Source: Deltaproteobacteria bacterium
Lineage (GTDB): Bacteria; Desulfobacterota; Anaeroferrophillalia; Anaeroferrophillales; Tharpellaceae
Direction: 5' to 3'
DNA length: 42,236 nt
Assembly: GCA_030633185.1 (NCBI GenBank)
Contig: DAOVTG010000002.1
Location: 1 to 42,236 of the forward strand
Positions within the stretch are counted from its first letter, which is position 1. Each line of letters begins with the position of its first letter. The notes under the pieces were generated by a model. It saw only the letters and a list, made by a program, of their open reading frames with translations. It made no database searches and was not told where the DNA came from. Both the position numbers and the translations under genes were made by a program. Positions 22,185-31,174 of this stretch are shown one piece after another.

Positions 22185-24992
22185 GTGGAAGAGATTGTTA
22201 TCAAAGGTGCCCGGGAACATAATTTAAAAGATATCAGCCTGGTTATTCCTCGGCGGCGGTTTGTGGTTATCACCGGCTTGAGTGGTTCAGGTAAATCATC
22301 GCTGGCTTTTGATACGATCTATGCTGAAGGGCAAAGACGCTATGTTGAGTCATTGTCAGCCTATGCCCGGCAGTTTCTGCAGCTCATGGAAAAACCTGAT
22401 GTCGATGAGATTTCGGGACTCTCGCCAGCGATTTCGATCGAGCAGAAAAAAGTTTCTCATAATCCTCGTTCAACCGTGGGGACGGTAACCGAAATCTATG
22501 ATTATCTGCGCCTGCTCTATGCTCGGGTCGGGGTGGCTCACTGTGTTCAATGCGGTAAGCCGATCACCTCACAGACGGTCGACCAGATAGCCGATGTCGT
22601 TGAAAAAATGCCGGTCGGAACCAAACTGATGATTATGGCTCCGCTCGTGCGTCGTCGTAAAGGGGAGTATCGCAAACTTTTCAGCGATTTGCAGAGTCAG
22701 GGTTTTTTACGCATTGAGGTAGATGGCGAGGTTTATCGTCTTGACTCTCCACCACTTCTCGATCGCCAGTCTTACCATGATATTTTATTGGTGGTCGACC
22801 GTCTGGTCGTCAATTTAGAAGGTCGCGGTCGTCTGGTTGATTCGCTGGAGCTGGCCCTCGACAAGGCTGATGATCTGGTGGCGGTGCAAGTCGTAAACGG
22901 AGAGCGCCTGCTCTATTCCCGGCGTCTGGCTTGTAGTGATTGTGGGATCAGTGTGGCCGAGGTTTCACCACGGCTTTTTTCATTTAATAATCCACATGGT
23001 GCCTGTTTAGAATGTGGTGGCCTGGGACGTGATCAGGTTTTTGATGTCGATCTGATTGTTCCCGATCCTTCTTTAAGTCTTGCCGAGGGAGCCCTTGCCC
23101 CCTGGCGTAAATCACTCTCCTTTTATCGTAGTGAGGTTTTAGAGCCGCTTTCTCGTCATTACGGCTTCTCGTTGACGGTTTCTTTTGCTAAGCTTTCAAA
23201 AAAGGTTAAGAAGATAGTTATGTTTGGGTCAGGGCGGGAGAAAATTCCCGACCTGTTATCCGATGGACGATATCATAAAGCTTCAGAGAGAAAATTTGAG
23301 GGGGTTATTCCTGGTTTGAAAAGGCGATATGAGAAGGCCGAAGGTGAGAACGACAGTGAATTACTGCGCTATCTCTCCCCCGAACCATGTTCTCTGTGTC
23401 ACGGCAGCCGCTTGAATCAAGAGAGTTTGCAGGTTAAGGTGGCGGGCTTAAATATTTATGAATTAACCAGTTATTCATTGCCCTTAACCATGGAATTTTT
23501 AACTAATCTTGTGCTGCCCCCAGCCCAACAGGAGATTGCCCGGAGAATCCTTAGTGAACTGGTTGTGCGCTTGCAGTTTCTGATTGATGTCGGCCTTGAC
23601 TATTTGACTCTGGCGCGGGCCAGTGCCACACTTTCCGGTGGGGAATCTCAGCGTATCCGGCTGGCGACCCAGATTGGTTCGGGTCTGACCGGGGTTTTGT
23701 ATGTTCTTGATGAACCCAGTATCGGTCTTCATCAGCGCGATAATCGACGTCTGCTTAAGGCTTTGCTGAAATTGCGCGATTTGGGCAACTCGCTGCTGGT
23801 TGTCGAGCATGATCAGGAGACGATTATGGCAGCCGATCAGGTTATTGATATGGGGCCCGGAGCCGGGCGTTTGGGTGGAGAGGTTGTGGCCCAGGGAACG
23901 CCGGAGGAGATTGCCGCTGGTGATTCGCTGACCGGACTTTATCTTTCAGGGCGAAAAAAAATAGAGATCCCTGAGCGGCGGCCTGTGGATTGGCAGCGGT
24001 GCGTTACTCTTAAAGGGGTATCACAACACAATCTCAAGAGTATTGATGTCGATTTTCCTCTTGGTCTACTGGTTTGCGTGACCGGAGTTTCAGGCTCCGG
24101 GAAAAGCAGTTTGATTAACGAAACCCTCTATCCGGCACTGCATAATCATCTCTACAGCGATCGTTATCCGGTCGGGTCTTTTCAGGAAATCAGGGGCCTC
24201 GACCAGCTCGATAAAGCAATTAATATCGACCAGAGTCCGATCGGTCGGACGCCGCGTTCCAATCCGGCCACCTACACTGGTGTTTTTACGCCGATTCGTG
24301 AGCTCTTTGCAGGTCTGCCGGAGGCCCGAATACGGGGTTATAAGCCGGGCCGTTTTAGTTTTAATGTCAAGGGCGGTCGTTGTGAAGCCTGCAAGGGAGA
24401 TGGTTTTACCAGGGTCGAGATGCATTTTCTGCCTGATATCTTTGTCAAGTGTGACTCCTGCGGCGGCCGCCGTTTTACCCGTGAGGTTCTGGAGGTTCGC
24501 TATAAAGGGTCGAATATTGCGGAAGTTTTAGCTATGACGATTAATCAGGCGGCTGAATTTTTTGCAGCGATTCCCCGGGTGATCGGTAAACTGGAGGTTT
24601 TAAAGGATGTTGGCCTTGGTTATATGACCTTAGGTCAGGCGGCGGTGACCCTCTCCGGGGGCGAGGCGCAACGGGTGAAATTGGCTCGTGAACTGGCTAA
24701 GCGGGCCACCGGGCGAACTCTTTTTCTCCTTGATGAGCCGACTACCGGGCTCCATTTTCATGATGTGAAACAACTGCTCAAGGTCTTACAGAGGTTGGTG
24801 GGCGAGGGTAACTCGGTGATTATTATCGAACATAATCTCGACATTATCAAGGCGGCTGACTATCTGATCGATTTAGGCCCGGACGGCGGGGTTGGCGGCG
24901 GCCGTCTGGTCGCCTGCGGCCCTCCGGAAGCGGTGGCGAAAGTCAAAGAATCAGCCACCGGCCAATGTCTGCGAGAGGTATTGCAGGGTTAG
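22185..24992 (+). CDS. uvrA: Excinuclease ABC subunit A (UvrA)
   Basis: UvrA finds DNA damage and loads UvrB in nucleotide excision repair. The 935-residue protein has two ABC ATPase modules: Walker A GLSGSGKSSLAF near the N-terminus and GVSGSGKSSLIN in the second half; signatures LSGGESQRIRLATQIG and LSGGEAQRVKLAREL; and Walker B LDEPSIGLHQRD and LDEPTTGLHFHD. Zinc sites are visible at CSDCG...CLECGG and CEACKGDG...CDSCGG. The start is GTG at 22185, giving the standard EEIVIKGAREHNL beginning, but the ribosome binding site is weak because the palindrome ends 13 bp upstream. Expression is therefore hard to predict from this sequence. Confidence 0.97.
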   Translation: MEEIVIKGAREHNLKDISLVIPRRRFVVITGLSGSGKSSLAFDTIYAEGQRRYVESLSAYARQFLQLMEKPDVDEISGLSPAISIEQKKVSHNPRSTVGTVTEIYDYLRLLYARVGVAHCVQCGKPITSQTVDQIADVVEKMPVGTKLMIMAPLVRRRKGEYRKLFSDLQSQGFLRIEVDGEVYRLDSPPLLDRQSYHDILLVVDRLVVNLEGRGRLVDSLELALDKADDLVAVQVVNGERLLYSRRLACSDCGISVAEVSPRLFSFNNPHGACLECGGLGRDQVFDVDLIVPDPSLSLAEGALAPWRKSLSFYRSEVLEPLSRHYGFSLTVSFAKLSKKVKKIVMFGSGREKIPDLLSDGRYHKASERKFEGVIPGLKRRYEKAEGENDSELLRYLSPEPCSLCHGSRLNQESLQVKVAGLNIYELTSYSLPLTMEFLTNLVLPPAQQEIARRILSELVVRLQFLIDVGLDYLTLARASATLSGGESQRIRLATQIGSGLTGVLYVLDEPSIGLHQRDNRRLLKALLKLRDLGNSLLVVEHDQETIMAADQVIDMGPGAGRLGGEVVAQGTPEEIAAGDSLTGLYLSGRKKIEIPERRPVDWQRCVTLKGVSQHNLKSIDVDFPLGLLVCVTGVSGSGKSSLINETLYPALHNHLYSDRYPVGSFQEIRGLDQLDKAINIDQSPIGRTPRSNPATYTGVFTPIRELFAGLPEARIRGYKPGRFSFNVKGGRCEACKGDGFTRVEMHFLPDIFVKCDSCGGRRFTREVLEVRYKGSNIAEVLAMTINQAAEFFAAIPRVIGKLEVLKDVGLGYMTLGQAAVTLSGGEAQRVKLARELAKRATGRTLFLLDEPTTGLHFHDVKQLLKVLQRLVGEGNSVIIIEHNLDIIKAADYLIDLGPDGGVGGGRLVACGPPEAVAKVKESATGQCLREVLQG

Positions 24993-24995
24993 ATG

Positions 24996-25637
24996 TCAGC
25001 GTTTTTTTTGGGTCAGGAGATAAGCTAGATTGTCAAGTTCACTGGTGATGGAGACGTTGCGCAGGGTGATTGTTTCAGGTACCTTGACTTTGAACGGGGC
25101 AAAGTTGAGCAGGCCTTTGATGCCGCCGGCGACAAGTTTATCAGTCACTTCCTGGGCAAAATCGGCCGGAGTGGTGATGATGCCAATGATAATTTTTTCT
25201 TTTTTTACGGTGTTTTCAATCTCGGTTGTTGGCAAAATGGTTACGCCATTGCTGAGTTCATTGCCGATTTTGTTTTCATCGCTGTCAAACGCGGCGATGA
25301 TGCGAAAGCCATGTTTGCGGAAAAAAGCGAAATTGAGCAGGGCTTGTCCCATTTTTCCGACTCCGACCACCGTAGTCGGCCAATTGTGATTAAGGCCCAA
25401 GATCTCCTTGATCTCACCCTCCAGCTTTTTCGTGTCATAACCGACCCCACGTACTCCGAATTCGCCAAAATAAGAGAGGTCTTTACGGATCTGGGCCGGA
25501 CTTACCTGGCATGATTCGCCCAGCATTTCTGAAGAGGTTACCTGATTGTTCTCGGCTCCAAGTCTCTCTAAGCAGTTGATATATGTGGAGAGGCGTTTGA
25601 TGGTAGCCTCTGGAATTTTACTCTCTTTGGTCTTCAT
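24996..25637 (-). CDS. rex: Redox-sensing transcriptional repressor Rex
   Basis: Rex senses the NADH/NAD+ ratio and represses fermentation and respiration genes when NAD+ is high. The 213-residue protein has a winged-helix head with IPEATIKRLSTYINCLERL, VTSSEMLGESCQVSPAQIRKDLSYFGEFGVRGVGY (quoted in parts: SPAQIRKDLSYFGEFG is diagnostic), then a Rossmann domain with VVGVGKMGQALL and AAFDSDENKIG. Length matches the family. It converges on uvrA with only 3 bp between stops, and its promoter region carries an inverted repeat fitting the Rex operator, so autoregulation is likely. Confidence 0.96.
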   Translation of the reverse strand: MKTKESKIPEATIKRLSTYINCLERLGAENNQVTSSEMLGESCQVSPAQIRKDLSYFGEFGVRGVGYDTKKLEGEIKEILGLNHNWPTTVVGVGKMGQALLNFAFFRKHGFRIIAAFDSDENKIGNELSNGVTILPTTEIENTVKKEKIIIGIITTPADFAQEVTDKLVAGGIKGLLNFAPFKVKVPETITLRNVSITSELDNLAYLLTQKKR

Positions 25638-25678
25638 TTTTTGCCTTTTTCCGTCTAAAAAAGATTATCGAATATATC

Positions 25679-25719
25679 ATTATACATGTATGAATTACGA
25701 TTCTGTGAGAGCTATCACA
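25679..25719 (-). promoter_or_regulatory. rex promoter with a Rex-type (or CRP-type) operator
   Basis: TGTGA at 25704-25708 and TCACA at 25715-25719 are separated by 6 bp, which fits the Rex consensus TTGTGAAN4TTCACAA and equally the CRP consensus. On the minus strand a perfect TATAAT lies at 25684-25679, and the operator covers its -35 region, a layout expected for repression of rex by its own product. Confidence 0.55.
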
Positions 25720-25852
25720 TTGTCGAAGTTGATTCAAGTGAAATTTTTTCTTTATGAGTTTTTGTCTCTATCAATAAGATATTTTTTGACAATTATACCT
25801 TTTTACACTAGGTTCGCTGGGTAAATATTGATGGTTTTGTGCACAGTCCAGG

Positions 25853-26983
25853 ATGATGAAAAATATACGCTGTAAAAATCTTGAGCATGTAAAGTTGGTG
25901 GTCGTCAAGCTCGGCAGTGCCGTGTTGACCGATAATGGGCATCTGAACGCCTCTTTTTTTACCCGTTTTGCCGGTGAAATCGCCCAACTGCGGCGTCATG
26001 GTTATAGTTTTATCGTGGTTACATCAGGAGCCGTTGCTGCCGGTCTTGAGGCTTTGGGTTTTACGTCTCCACCGTTGACTATTCCGGAAAAACAGGCTTG
26101 TGCAGCAGTCGGACAGCTGCGTTTGATGCGCAAGTATGAACAGGAGTTTGCTGCTCATGATCAAGTTGTGGCCCAAGTATTATTAACCGCGGATGACATT
26201 CGCAACCGGCGTCGTTATCTTAACGCCCGTAACACTTTAAGAGCGTTGCTTGGGGCTGATATTTTACCTCTGGTTAATGAAAATGATACCGTCGTCGTGC
26301 GGGAGATAAAATTTGGTGACAACGACAATCTGGCGGCCCTTCTGACTTCACTGGCCGAAGTCGATCTTTTATTGCTGTTGACCGATCTCGACGGGGTCTA
26401 TAATTGTGATCCCAAAGTGGTGAGTGGAGCCTCGTTGATACCTTTGATTGACGAAGTTGATGCTGAGGTTACAGCTTTTGCCTGTACCTCCAAGAGTGCA
26501 GTTGGGAGCGGTGGTATGCTCAGTAAACTGGAAGCGGCTCGCAAAGCCGCAGCTTACGGAATCCCGACGGTTATTGCCAATGGTCGGCGACCCGGGGTTA
26601 TGAGCCGTGTTCTGGCCGGTGAGGACGAAGGTACCATTTTTCTACCGCGAGCCAATCGTTTGAGTTGTCGTCAACACTGGCTCGCTTTTGCCGTCAAACC
26701 CCGGGGCAGTCTTTACCTCGACAAAGGAGCCGTCAGGGCTCTGATTGAGCGCGGTACAAGTTTGCTGCCAGCAGGGATCTTCCGGGTCGAAGGCGATTTT
26801 GGGGTCGGGGAACCGGTCTCTTGTCGTGATCTCGAAGGGGCCGAGATCGCTCGCGGACTGGTCACTTACAGCTCTTCAGATATTAAAAAGATCGCCGGTC
26901 TTCACTCTCGGGAAATAACCAGCCGCTTAGGCTATGATGCCGGAGCCGAGGTTATTCATCGAGATAATTTAGCACTTTTGTGA
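25853..26983 (+). CDS. proB: Glutamate 5-kinase ProB with PUA domain
   Basis: ProB phosphorylates glutamate, the first and feedback-controlled step of proline synthesis. The 376-residue protein has an amino-acid-kinase domain: VVVKLGSAVLTDNGHL, VVTSGAVAAGLEALG, VNENDTVVVREIKFGDNDNLAALL (shown in part), LLTDLDGVYNCDP and GGMLSKLEAARKAA. A C-terminal PUA domain (about 285-370) follows with KPRGSLYLDKGAVRAL. ATG codons at 25853 and 25856 are both possible because the CCAGG site is very close. It heads the rightward proBA-nadD-rsfS-rlmH group, divergent from rex. Confidence 0.97.
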   Translation: MMKNIRCKNLEHVKLVVVKLGSAVLTDNGHLNASFFTRFAGEIAQLRRHGYSFIVVTSGAVAAGLEALGFTSPPLTIPEKQACAAVGQLRLMRKYEQEFAAHDQVVAQVLLTADDIRNRRRYLNARNTLRALLGADILPLVNENDTVVVREIKFGDNDNLAALLTSLAEVDLLLLLTDLDGVYNCDPKVVSGASLIPLIDEVDAEVTAFACTSKSAVGSGGMLSKLEAARKAAAYGIPTVIANGRRPGVMSRVLAGEDEGTIFLPRANRLSCRQHWLAFAVKPRGSLYLDKGAVRALIERGTSLLPAGIFRVEGDFGVGEPVSCRDLEGAEIARGLVTYSSSDIKKIAGLHSREITSRLGYDAGAEVIHRDNLALL

Positions 26984-27040
26984 GTTATTGTCTGGTGTGA
27001 AAAGGGGTGGTTAAAGTTTTTAAAGGTGAGAGAAGAAATT

Positions 27041-28297
27041 ATGGACATTGAAAAAAAAGTTAGGGAACTGGCGGTTCAGGTCAAAACTGCAGCTCGGGTG
27101 TTGGCAGTGGCCCCGACTTTGGAAAAAGATAGAGCTTTGCGGGCGATGGCTGCCGGTTTGAGAGAACGAAGCGGTTTTTTGCAGCAACGTAACCGACTTG
27201 ACTTGGAAAAAGCTTGTGAAAACGGCTTAAGTGCAGCCCTGATCGATCGTCTGACTTTGAGTGATAAGGTGATTGAGGTGATGGCTTCAGGTCTTGACGA
27301 GGTGGCGGTGTTTCCCGATCCGGTGGGTGCGGTGGAGCGTATGTGGCGGCGTCCGAATCAGTTGCTGATCGGGAAGATGAGAATTCCTTTGGGGGTTGTC
27401 GGAATGATTTATGAGTCTCGGCCGAATGTCACCGCCGATGCCGCCGGGCTCTGTCTGAAGTCCGGCAACGGGGTTATTCTTAGAGGAGGATCTGAAGCTT
27501 TTCACTCAAATATGGCGGTGTTAGAGGTCTTGCACGAAGCCTTGGAAACCACTTCAATTCCGGCATCCGTGGTTCAGGTAGTACCTTTTACCGAGCGTCA
27601 GGCGATAAATTATCTGCTCCAGTGTGAAGAGGAGATTGATCTGATTATTCCGCGCGGCGGCGAGGGTTTGATTCGTTTTGTGGTTGAGCATTCCCGGATT
27701 CCGGTGATTAAGCATTACAAAGGGGTCTGTCATGTTTTTGTCGATGACGGGGCCGAGGTCGAGATGGCCCGAAAAATCGTTGTCAATGCCAAGACCCATC
27801 GGCCCGGAGTCTGTAATGCTGCTGAAACAATTTTAGTGCATCAGGAGATTGCGGCAAGCTTTTTACCTTTGATGGCGGCTGATTTGCAAGAAAAACAGGT
27901 CGAGATCAGGGGTTGTGACAAAACTTTGGCTCTGCTTCCCGATTTGCGGCCGGCGACCGATGAGGATTGGGCTGCCGAGTATCTTGATCTGGTGGTTGCC
28001 GTCAAGGTTGTCGATGATTTTGAGGCAGCCGTTGCCCATATCGCCCGGTACGGCTCCGACCATACGGAGACGATTGTTACCAGCGATTATCATCGATCTC
28101 AGGAATTTTTACGTCAAGTCAACTCATCGGTCGTCATGGTCAATGCCTCAACTCGTTTTTCCGATGGCGGGCAGATGGGGCTGGGGGCCGAGATCGGGAT
28201 CAGCACAACTAAACTCCATGCCTATGGCCCCATGGGGCTTGAAGGTTTAACCACGACTAAATATATTATTTATGGCGACGGTCAAATCAGAGAGTAG
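27041..28297 (+). CDS. proA: Gamma-glutamyl phosphate reductase ProA
   Basis: ProA reduces gamma-glutamyl phosphate to glutamate semialdehyde with NADPH. The 418-residue protein has IPLGVVGMIYESRPNVTADAA near 115-135, LRGGSEAFHSN, IIPRGGEGLI, IPVIKHYKGVCHVF, and the active cysteine in THRPGVCNAAETIL (about residue 258). ATG at 27041 gives the usual family length; a GTG at 27026 would add five residues. It follows proB by 57 bp and its 3' end overlaps nadD by 26 bp. Confidence 0.97.
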   Translation: MDIEKKVRELAVQVKTAARVLAVAPTLEKDRALRAMAAGLRERSGFLQQRNRLDLEKACENGLSAALIDRLTLSDKVIEVMASGLDEVAVFPDPVGAVERMWRRPNQLLIGKMRIPLGVVGMIYESRPNVTADAAGLCLKSGNGVILRGGSEAFHSNMAVLEVLHEALETTSIPASVVQVVPFTERQAINYLLQCEEEIDLIIPRGGEGLIRFVVEHSRIPVIKHYKGVCHVFVDDGAEVEMARKIVVNAKTHRPGVCNAAETILVHQEIAASFLPLMAADLQEKQVEIRGCDKTLALLPDLRPATDEDWAAEYLDLVVAVKVVDDFEAAVAHIARYGSDHTETIVTSDYHRSQEFLRQVNSSVVMVNASTRFSDGGQMGLGAEIGISTTKLHAYGPMGLEGLTTTKYIIYGDGQIRE

Positions 28298-28943
28298 AAA
28301 AATCGGCATTTTCGGCGGTACCTTCAACCCGATTCACTATGGTCACCTGCGGGTTGCGGAGGAGGTGTGCCAGGCCTTTGCCCTGCAGAAGATCTATCTG
28401 GTGCCGTCAGCCCGGCCGCCGCATAAAGGTGAAACCGGGGTTGCGGCTGCGGAACATCGTCTGGCTATGGTGCGTCGAGCCCGACGTGGGAATTCCTTTT
28501 TCGGCAGCAGCTCTTATGAATGTCGCAAAGGGGGAACCTCATATTCAGTCGAGACCCTGGCTTATTTCGGAAAGCGATTTACCGGAGCCGAACTCTATTT
28601 TGTGATTGGTTGGGATGCCTGGTGCGAGATCGGAACCTGGTACTCCTTTCCCGAACTTTTCTCGTTGGCAAACTTCATTGTTATCTCCAGGCAGGGGATG
28701 GGGTCGGAGCCCGACGATTTTGCGGGGCCGTTTTTTCCATTTGCGCTTAAAGATGAATTTTGTTATGAAAGGGACGCTTGCTATCGGCACATTTCAGGGC
28801 ACACTCTTTATTTTATGGCAGTGACCCGGCTTGATATCTCTTCAAGCCAGGTTCGAAACGAAACGGCGGCGGGTCGTTCACTGCGTTATCTGGTGCCGGA
28901 TGGGGTGGCCAACTATATCTACCAAAACAGGTTATATATTTAA
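28272..28943 (+). CDS. nadD: Nicotinate-nucleotide adenylyltransferase NadD
   Basis: NadD adenylates nicotinate mononucleotide to form deamido-NAD. The 223-residue protein carries GIFGGTFNPIHYGHLRVAEE (nucleotidyltransferase T/HxGH motif), LVPSARPPHKGE, YFVIGWDAW, and the C-terminal DISSSQVRNETAAGRSLRYLVP. It begins inside the last 26 bp of proA and ends sharing one base with rsfS, so the genes are translationally coupled. Confidence 0.95.
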   Translation: MATVKSESRKIGIFGGTFNPIHYGHLRVAEEVCQAFALQKIYLVPSARPPHKGETGVAAAEHRLAMVRRARRGNSFFGSSSYECRKGGTSYSVETLAYFGKRFTGAELYFVIGWDAWCEIGTWYSFPELFSLANFIVISRQGMGSEPDDFAGPFFPFALKDEFCYERDACYRHISGHTLYFMAVTRLDISSSQVRNETAAGRSLRYLVPDGVANYIYQNRLYI

Positions 28944-29326
28944 TGAGTGAAAACCATGTCGGGGTTCTACAGGATAATGATAAGCTTTCCTTAATCAAGA
29001 GTCTGCTCGAAGAAAAAAAAGCTGAGGATCTGGTCATTCTTGATTTGCGGGGTATCTCTTCGGTGACCGACACCCTGGTGGTGGCCAGTGGTCACTCCGA
29101 TCGTCATGTGCAGGCGGTCAGTGAATCTCTGGCCCAGGAGATGAAAAAACGGGGTTATCAACCTTTGGGTGTTGAAGGTTTGAAAGACGGCCGCTGGGCC
29201 TTGCTCGATTATGGTGATGTTATTGTTCATATCTTCTATCAGGAGATCAGGCGTTATTATGATCTTGAAGGGGTTTGGCGCGATGCTCCGGTTATCCTTG
29301 ATGAACGTCAAGAGCTTGGGGCTTAA
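28943..29326 (+). CDS. rsfS: Ribosomal silencing factor RsfS
   Basis: RsfS binds ribosomal protein uL14 and blocks subunit joining when nutrients are short. The 127-residue protein shows the family pattern: AEDLVILDLRGISSVTDTLVVASGHSDRHVQAV (in part), KKRGYQPLGVEGLKDGRWALLDYGDVIVHIF (in part), and YYDLEGVW near the C-terminus. It touches both nadD and rlmH by one base, giving a tight three-gene unit that is widely conserved in bacteria. Confidence 0.95.
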   Translation: MSENHVGVLQDNDKLSLIKSLLEEKKAEDLVILDLRGISSVTDTLVVASGHSDRHVQAVSESLAQEMKKRGYQPLGVEGLKDGRWALLDYGDVIVHIFYQEIRRYYDLEGVWRDAPVILDERQELGA

Positions 29327-29799
29327 TGCGTTTGCAGTTGCTCCTGGTCGGTAAGACCAAAAATGCGGCCTATCATCAGGAGATTGTCGAATATCATCGG
29401 CGTTTAAATCGCTATTTTACTTGTGATATAAAAGAGATTAAGGAGGAGAAGCCGGGTCGGCGTGAAACTCCGGTCGCCTTTTGTCGGCGTCAGGGGCCGA
29501 GGCTGCTTGGTGAGTTTAAGAAAACTCCGGGATTAAAGTTGCTTTTAGATGAGCGGGGACGTTCTCTGGGAAGTCGTGAATTTGCTCTCTTTTTGCAGCG
29601 TGCACTCCAGAGCGGTCACCAGAATCTGGTTTTTTTTTGCGGCGGCCCTTTTGGTTATGATCCTTCTTTGCGTGAGGCGGCTGATCATCTGATATCTCTG
29701 TCGCCGATGACTTTTCCCCATGAACTGGCCCGCCTGCTGCTCTTTGAACAGCTCTATCGGGCTATGACTATTATTAACAACGAGCCCTATCACTATTAA
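29326..29799 (+). CDS. rlmH: 23S rRNA pseudouridine-1915 N3-methyltransferase RlmH
   Basis: RlmH is a small SPOUT methyltransferase that methylates pseudouridine 1915 in helix 69 of 23S rRNA. The 157-residue protein has LLLVGKTKNAAYHQEIVEY, LLLDERGRSLGSREFA, the SAM-binding knot FFCGGPFGYDPSLRE, and the conserved C-terminus ARLLLFEQLYRAMTIINNEPYHY (shown in part). The length and terminal tyrosine are typical. It directly follows rsfS. Confidence 0.96.
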   Translation: MRLQLLLVGKTKNAAYHQEIVEYHRRLNRYFTCDIKEIKEEKPGRRETPVAFCRRQGPRLLGEFKKTPGLKLLLDERGRSLGSREFALFLQRALQSGHQNLVFFCGGPFGYDPSLREAADHLISLSPMTFPHELARLLLFEQLYRAMTIINNEPYHY

Positions 29800-29851
29800 C
29801 GGGGCCATCTAGTGATTTTTTATTAACCTTTTAATCGTAGGATTTAGAATT

Positions 29852-31174
29852 ATGATTTACCGTATCATACTTTTTGGTGGTTTGCTGGTGCTTTTAGGTG
29901 CGGCCTATCTGATCTATATGAATCCGACCGAAATCTCGGTTGTTCTGACTCAGGGGCTTAAGGTTGACGGTACCATGCCGTTTTTTCTGCTCCTGGCAAT
30001 TGTCGTGGGCGGTTTTGGCAGTGGAGTCTTTTTCTCTCTGTTGGCCTTAAAACGGCAGGTGGGTGATTTTTTCCGGAACCTGCGAGATAAAAGAATAAAA
30101 TTGGCTCAGCAGCTCTTGTTTGAAGGGGTTGAGGCCGGGTTCAAAGGTGATACCAAAAAAGCGGTAGCCAGCTTTCATAAGGTGGTTAAACTCGACAAAG
30201 AAAATATGGAAGCGATTTTGGCTCTGGCGCGTTTGCAGTTGCGTGAACGGCAACCCGATAAGGCTTTGAAAACACTGGATGCAGCCCTTGAACACAGTCC
30301 TGAGGATCCGCGTCTGCACTGGTATCGGATTCAGGCCTTGAAAGGACTTGATGATCCCTTGCGGATGACCAACCAGCTGCTCTTTATGAAATCCCGCTAC
30401 CCTCGTAACCGGGCTTTGATGACTATGCTTGTCGAACAGTTTGGCAGTCGCGGTTACTGGCGGGAAGCTCTGGAGGTTTGGCAGGATATCAGCAAAGGGG
30501 AGGCCAAAGGTTCTAAAGAGAAGAAAGATGCTATCAACGGCATTGCCAATTGTGCTTATGAGTTGGCGCGGCGGCAATGGCTGGCCGGTGACCGGGAAGC
30601 CGCTGCAGCCTCATTGAAAATTGTTTTCGATAATAATAAGGAACATATTGCGGCCTATCTGCTTAAAGCTGAAATGGAGGCTAAAACGGCCGATGCTTTA
30701 ACTCTTCTCAAGAGTGGTTTTCGGAAAAATCCGAGTGCCGTCTTTTTGCTTGAAGGGGAGCGTTTACAGGTTGAGGATGATCCTGAAAACAGTACCGATA
30801 AAATCCTGAAGTTTTATCGCAAGGTGCTTTCGCGAAATCCCGAGTATCGTCCAGCCCGCTGGCTTTATGCTCGTTTCTGTCTTGAACATCAGAAGTTTGA
30901 TGAAGCGGAAGTGGCGGCCAAAAGATTGCGGGAAAGTGGTTTTACCGGCCCCCTGCTTGAGATCTTAGCCGGTGAACTGGCATGTCGTAAAGAGCATCGA
31001 TTAGAGGTTGCGGTGGATCATTTCAAAAAGGCTTTAGGCTGTGATGAACGTCTTGAACCGGTTTTTGGCTGTGAGGTCTGCGGTCGTTTGGCACCGGATT
31101 GGAAATACCGTTGCCCGCATTGCGGCAGTTACAATAGTTATGATATTTCCGAAAGAATCTGTTCCTTTGAGTAG
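29852..31174 (+). CDS. lapB: LapB/YciM-type protein with LapA-like membrane N-terminus
   Basis: LapB recruits FtsH to control LpxC and so balances LPS synthesis at the inner membrane. This 440-residue protein begins with two membrane segments (about 4-22 and 42-65) around NPTEISVVLTQGLKV, which resembles the separate LapA (DUF1049) protein. Six or more TPR-like repeats follow (about 90-390; for example AVASFHKVVKLDKEN and ALKTLDAALEHSPEDP). The C-terminus is a rubredoxin-like zinc ribbon: CEVC at about 407-410 and CPHC at about 421-424. The whole looks like LapA and LapB in one chain. It lies between rlmH and gpmI. Confidence 0.85.
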   Translation: MIYRIILFGGLLVLLGAAYLIYMNPTEISVVLTQGLKVDGTMPFFLLLAIVVGGFGSGVFFSLLALKRQVGDFFRNLRDKRIKLAQQLLFEGVEAGFKGDTKKAVASFHKVVKLDKENMEAILALARLQLRERQPDKALKTLDAALEHSPEDPRLHWYRIQALKGLDDPLRMTNQLLFMKSRYPRNRALMTMLVEQFGSRGYWREALEVWQDISKGEAKGSKEKKDAINGIANCAYELARRQWLAGDREAAAASLKIVFDNNKEHIAAYLLKAEMEAKTADALTLLKSGFRKNPSAVFLLEGERLQVEDDPENSTDKILKFYRKVLSRNPEYRPARWLYARFCLEHQKFDEAEVAAKRLRESGFTGPLLEILAGELACRKEHRLEVAVDHFKKALGCDERLEPVFGCEVCGRLAPDWKYRCPHCGSYNSYDISERICSFE

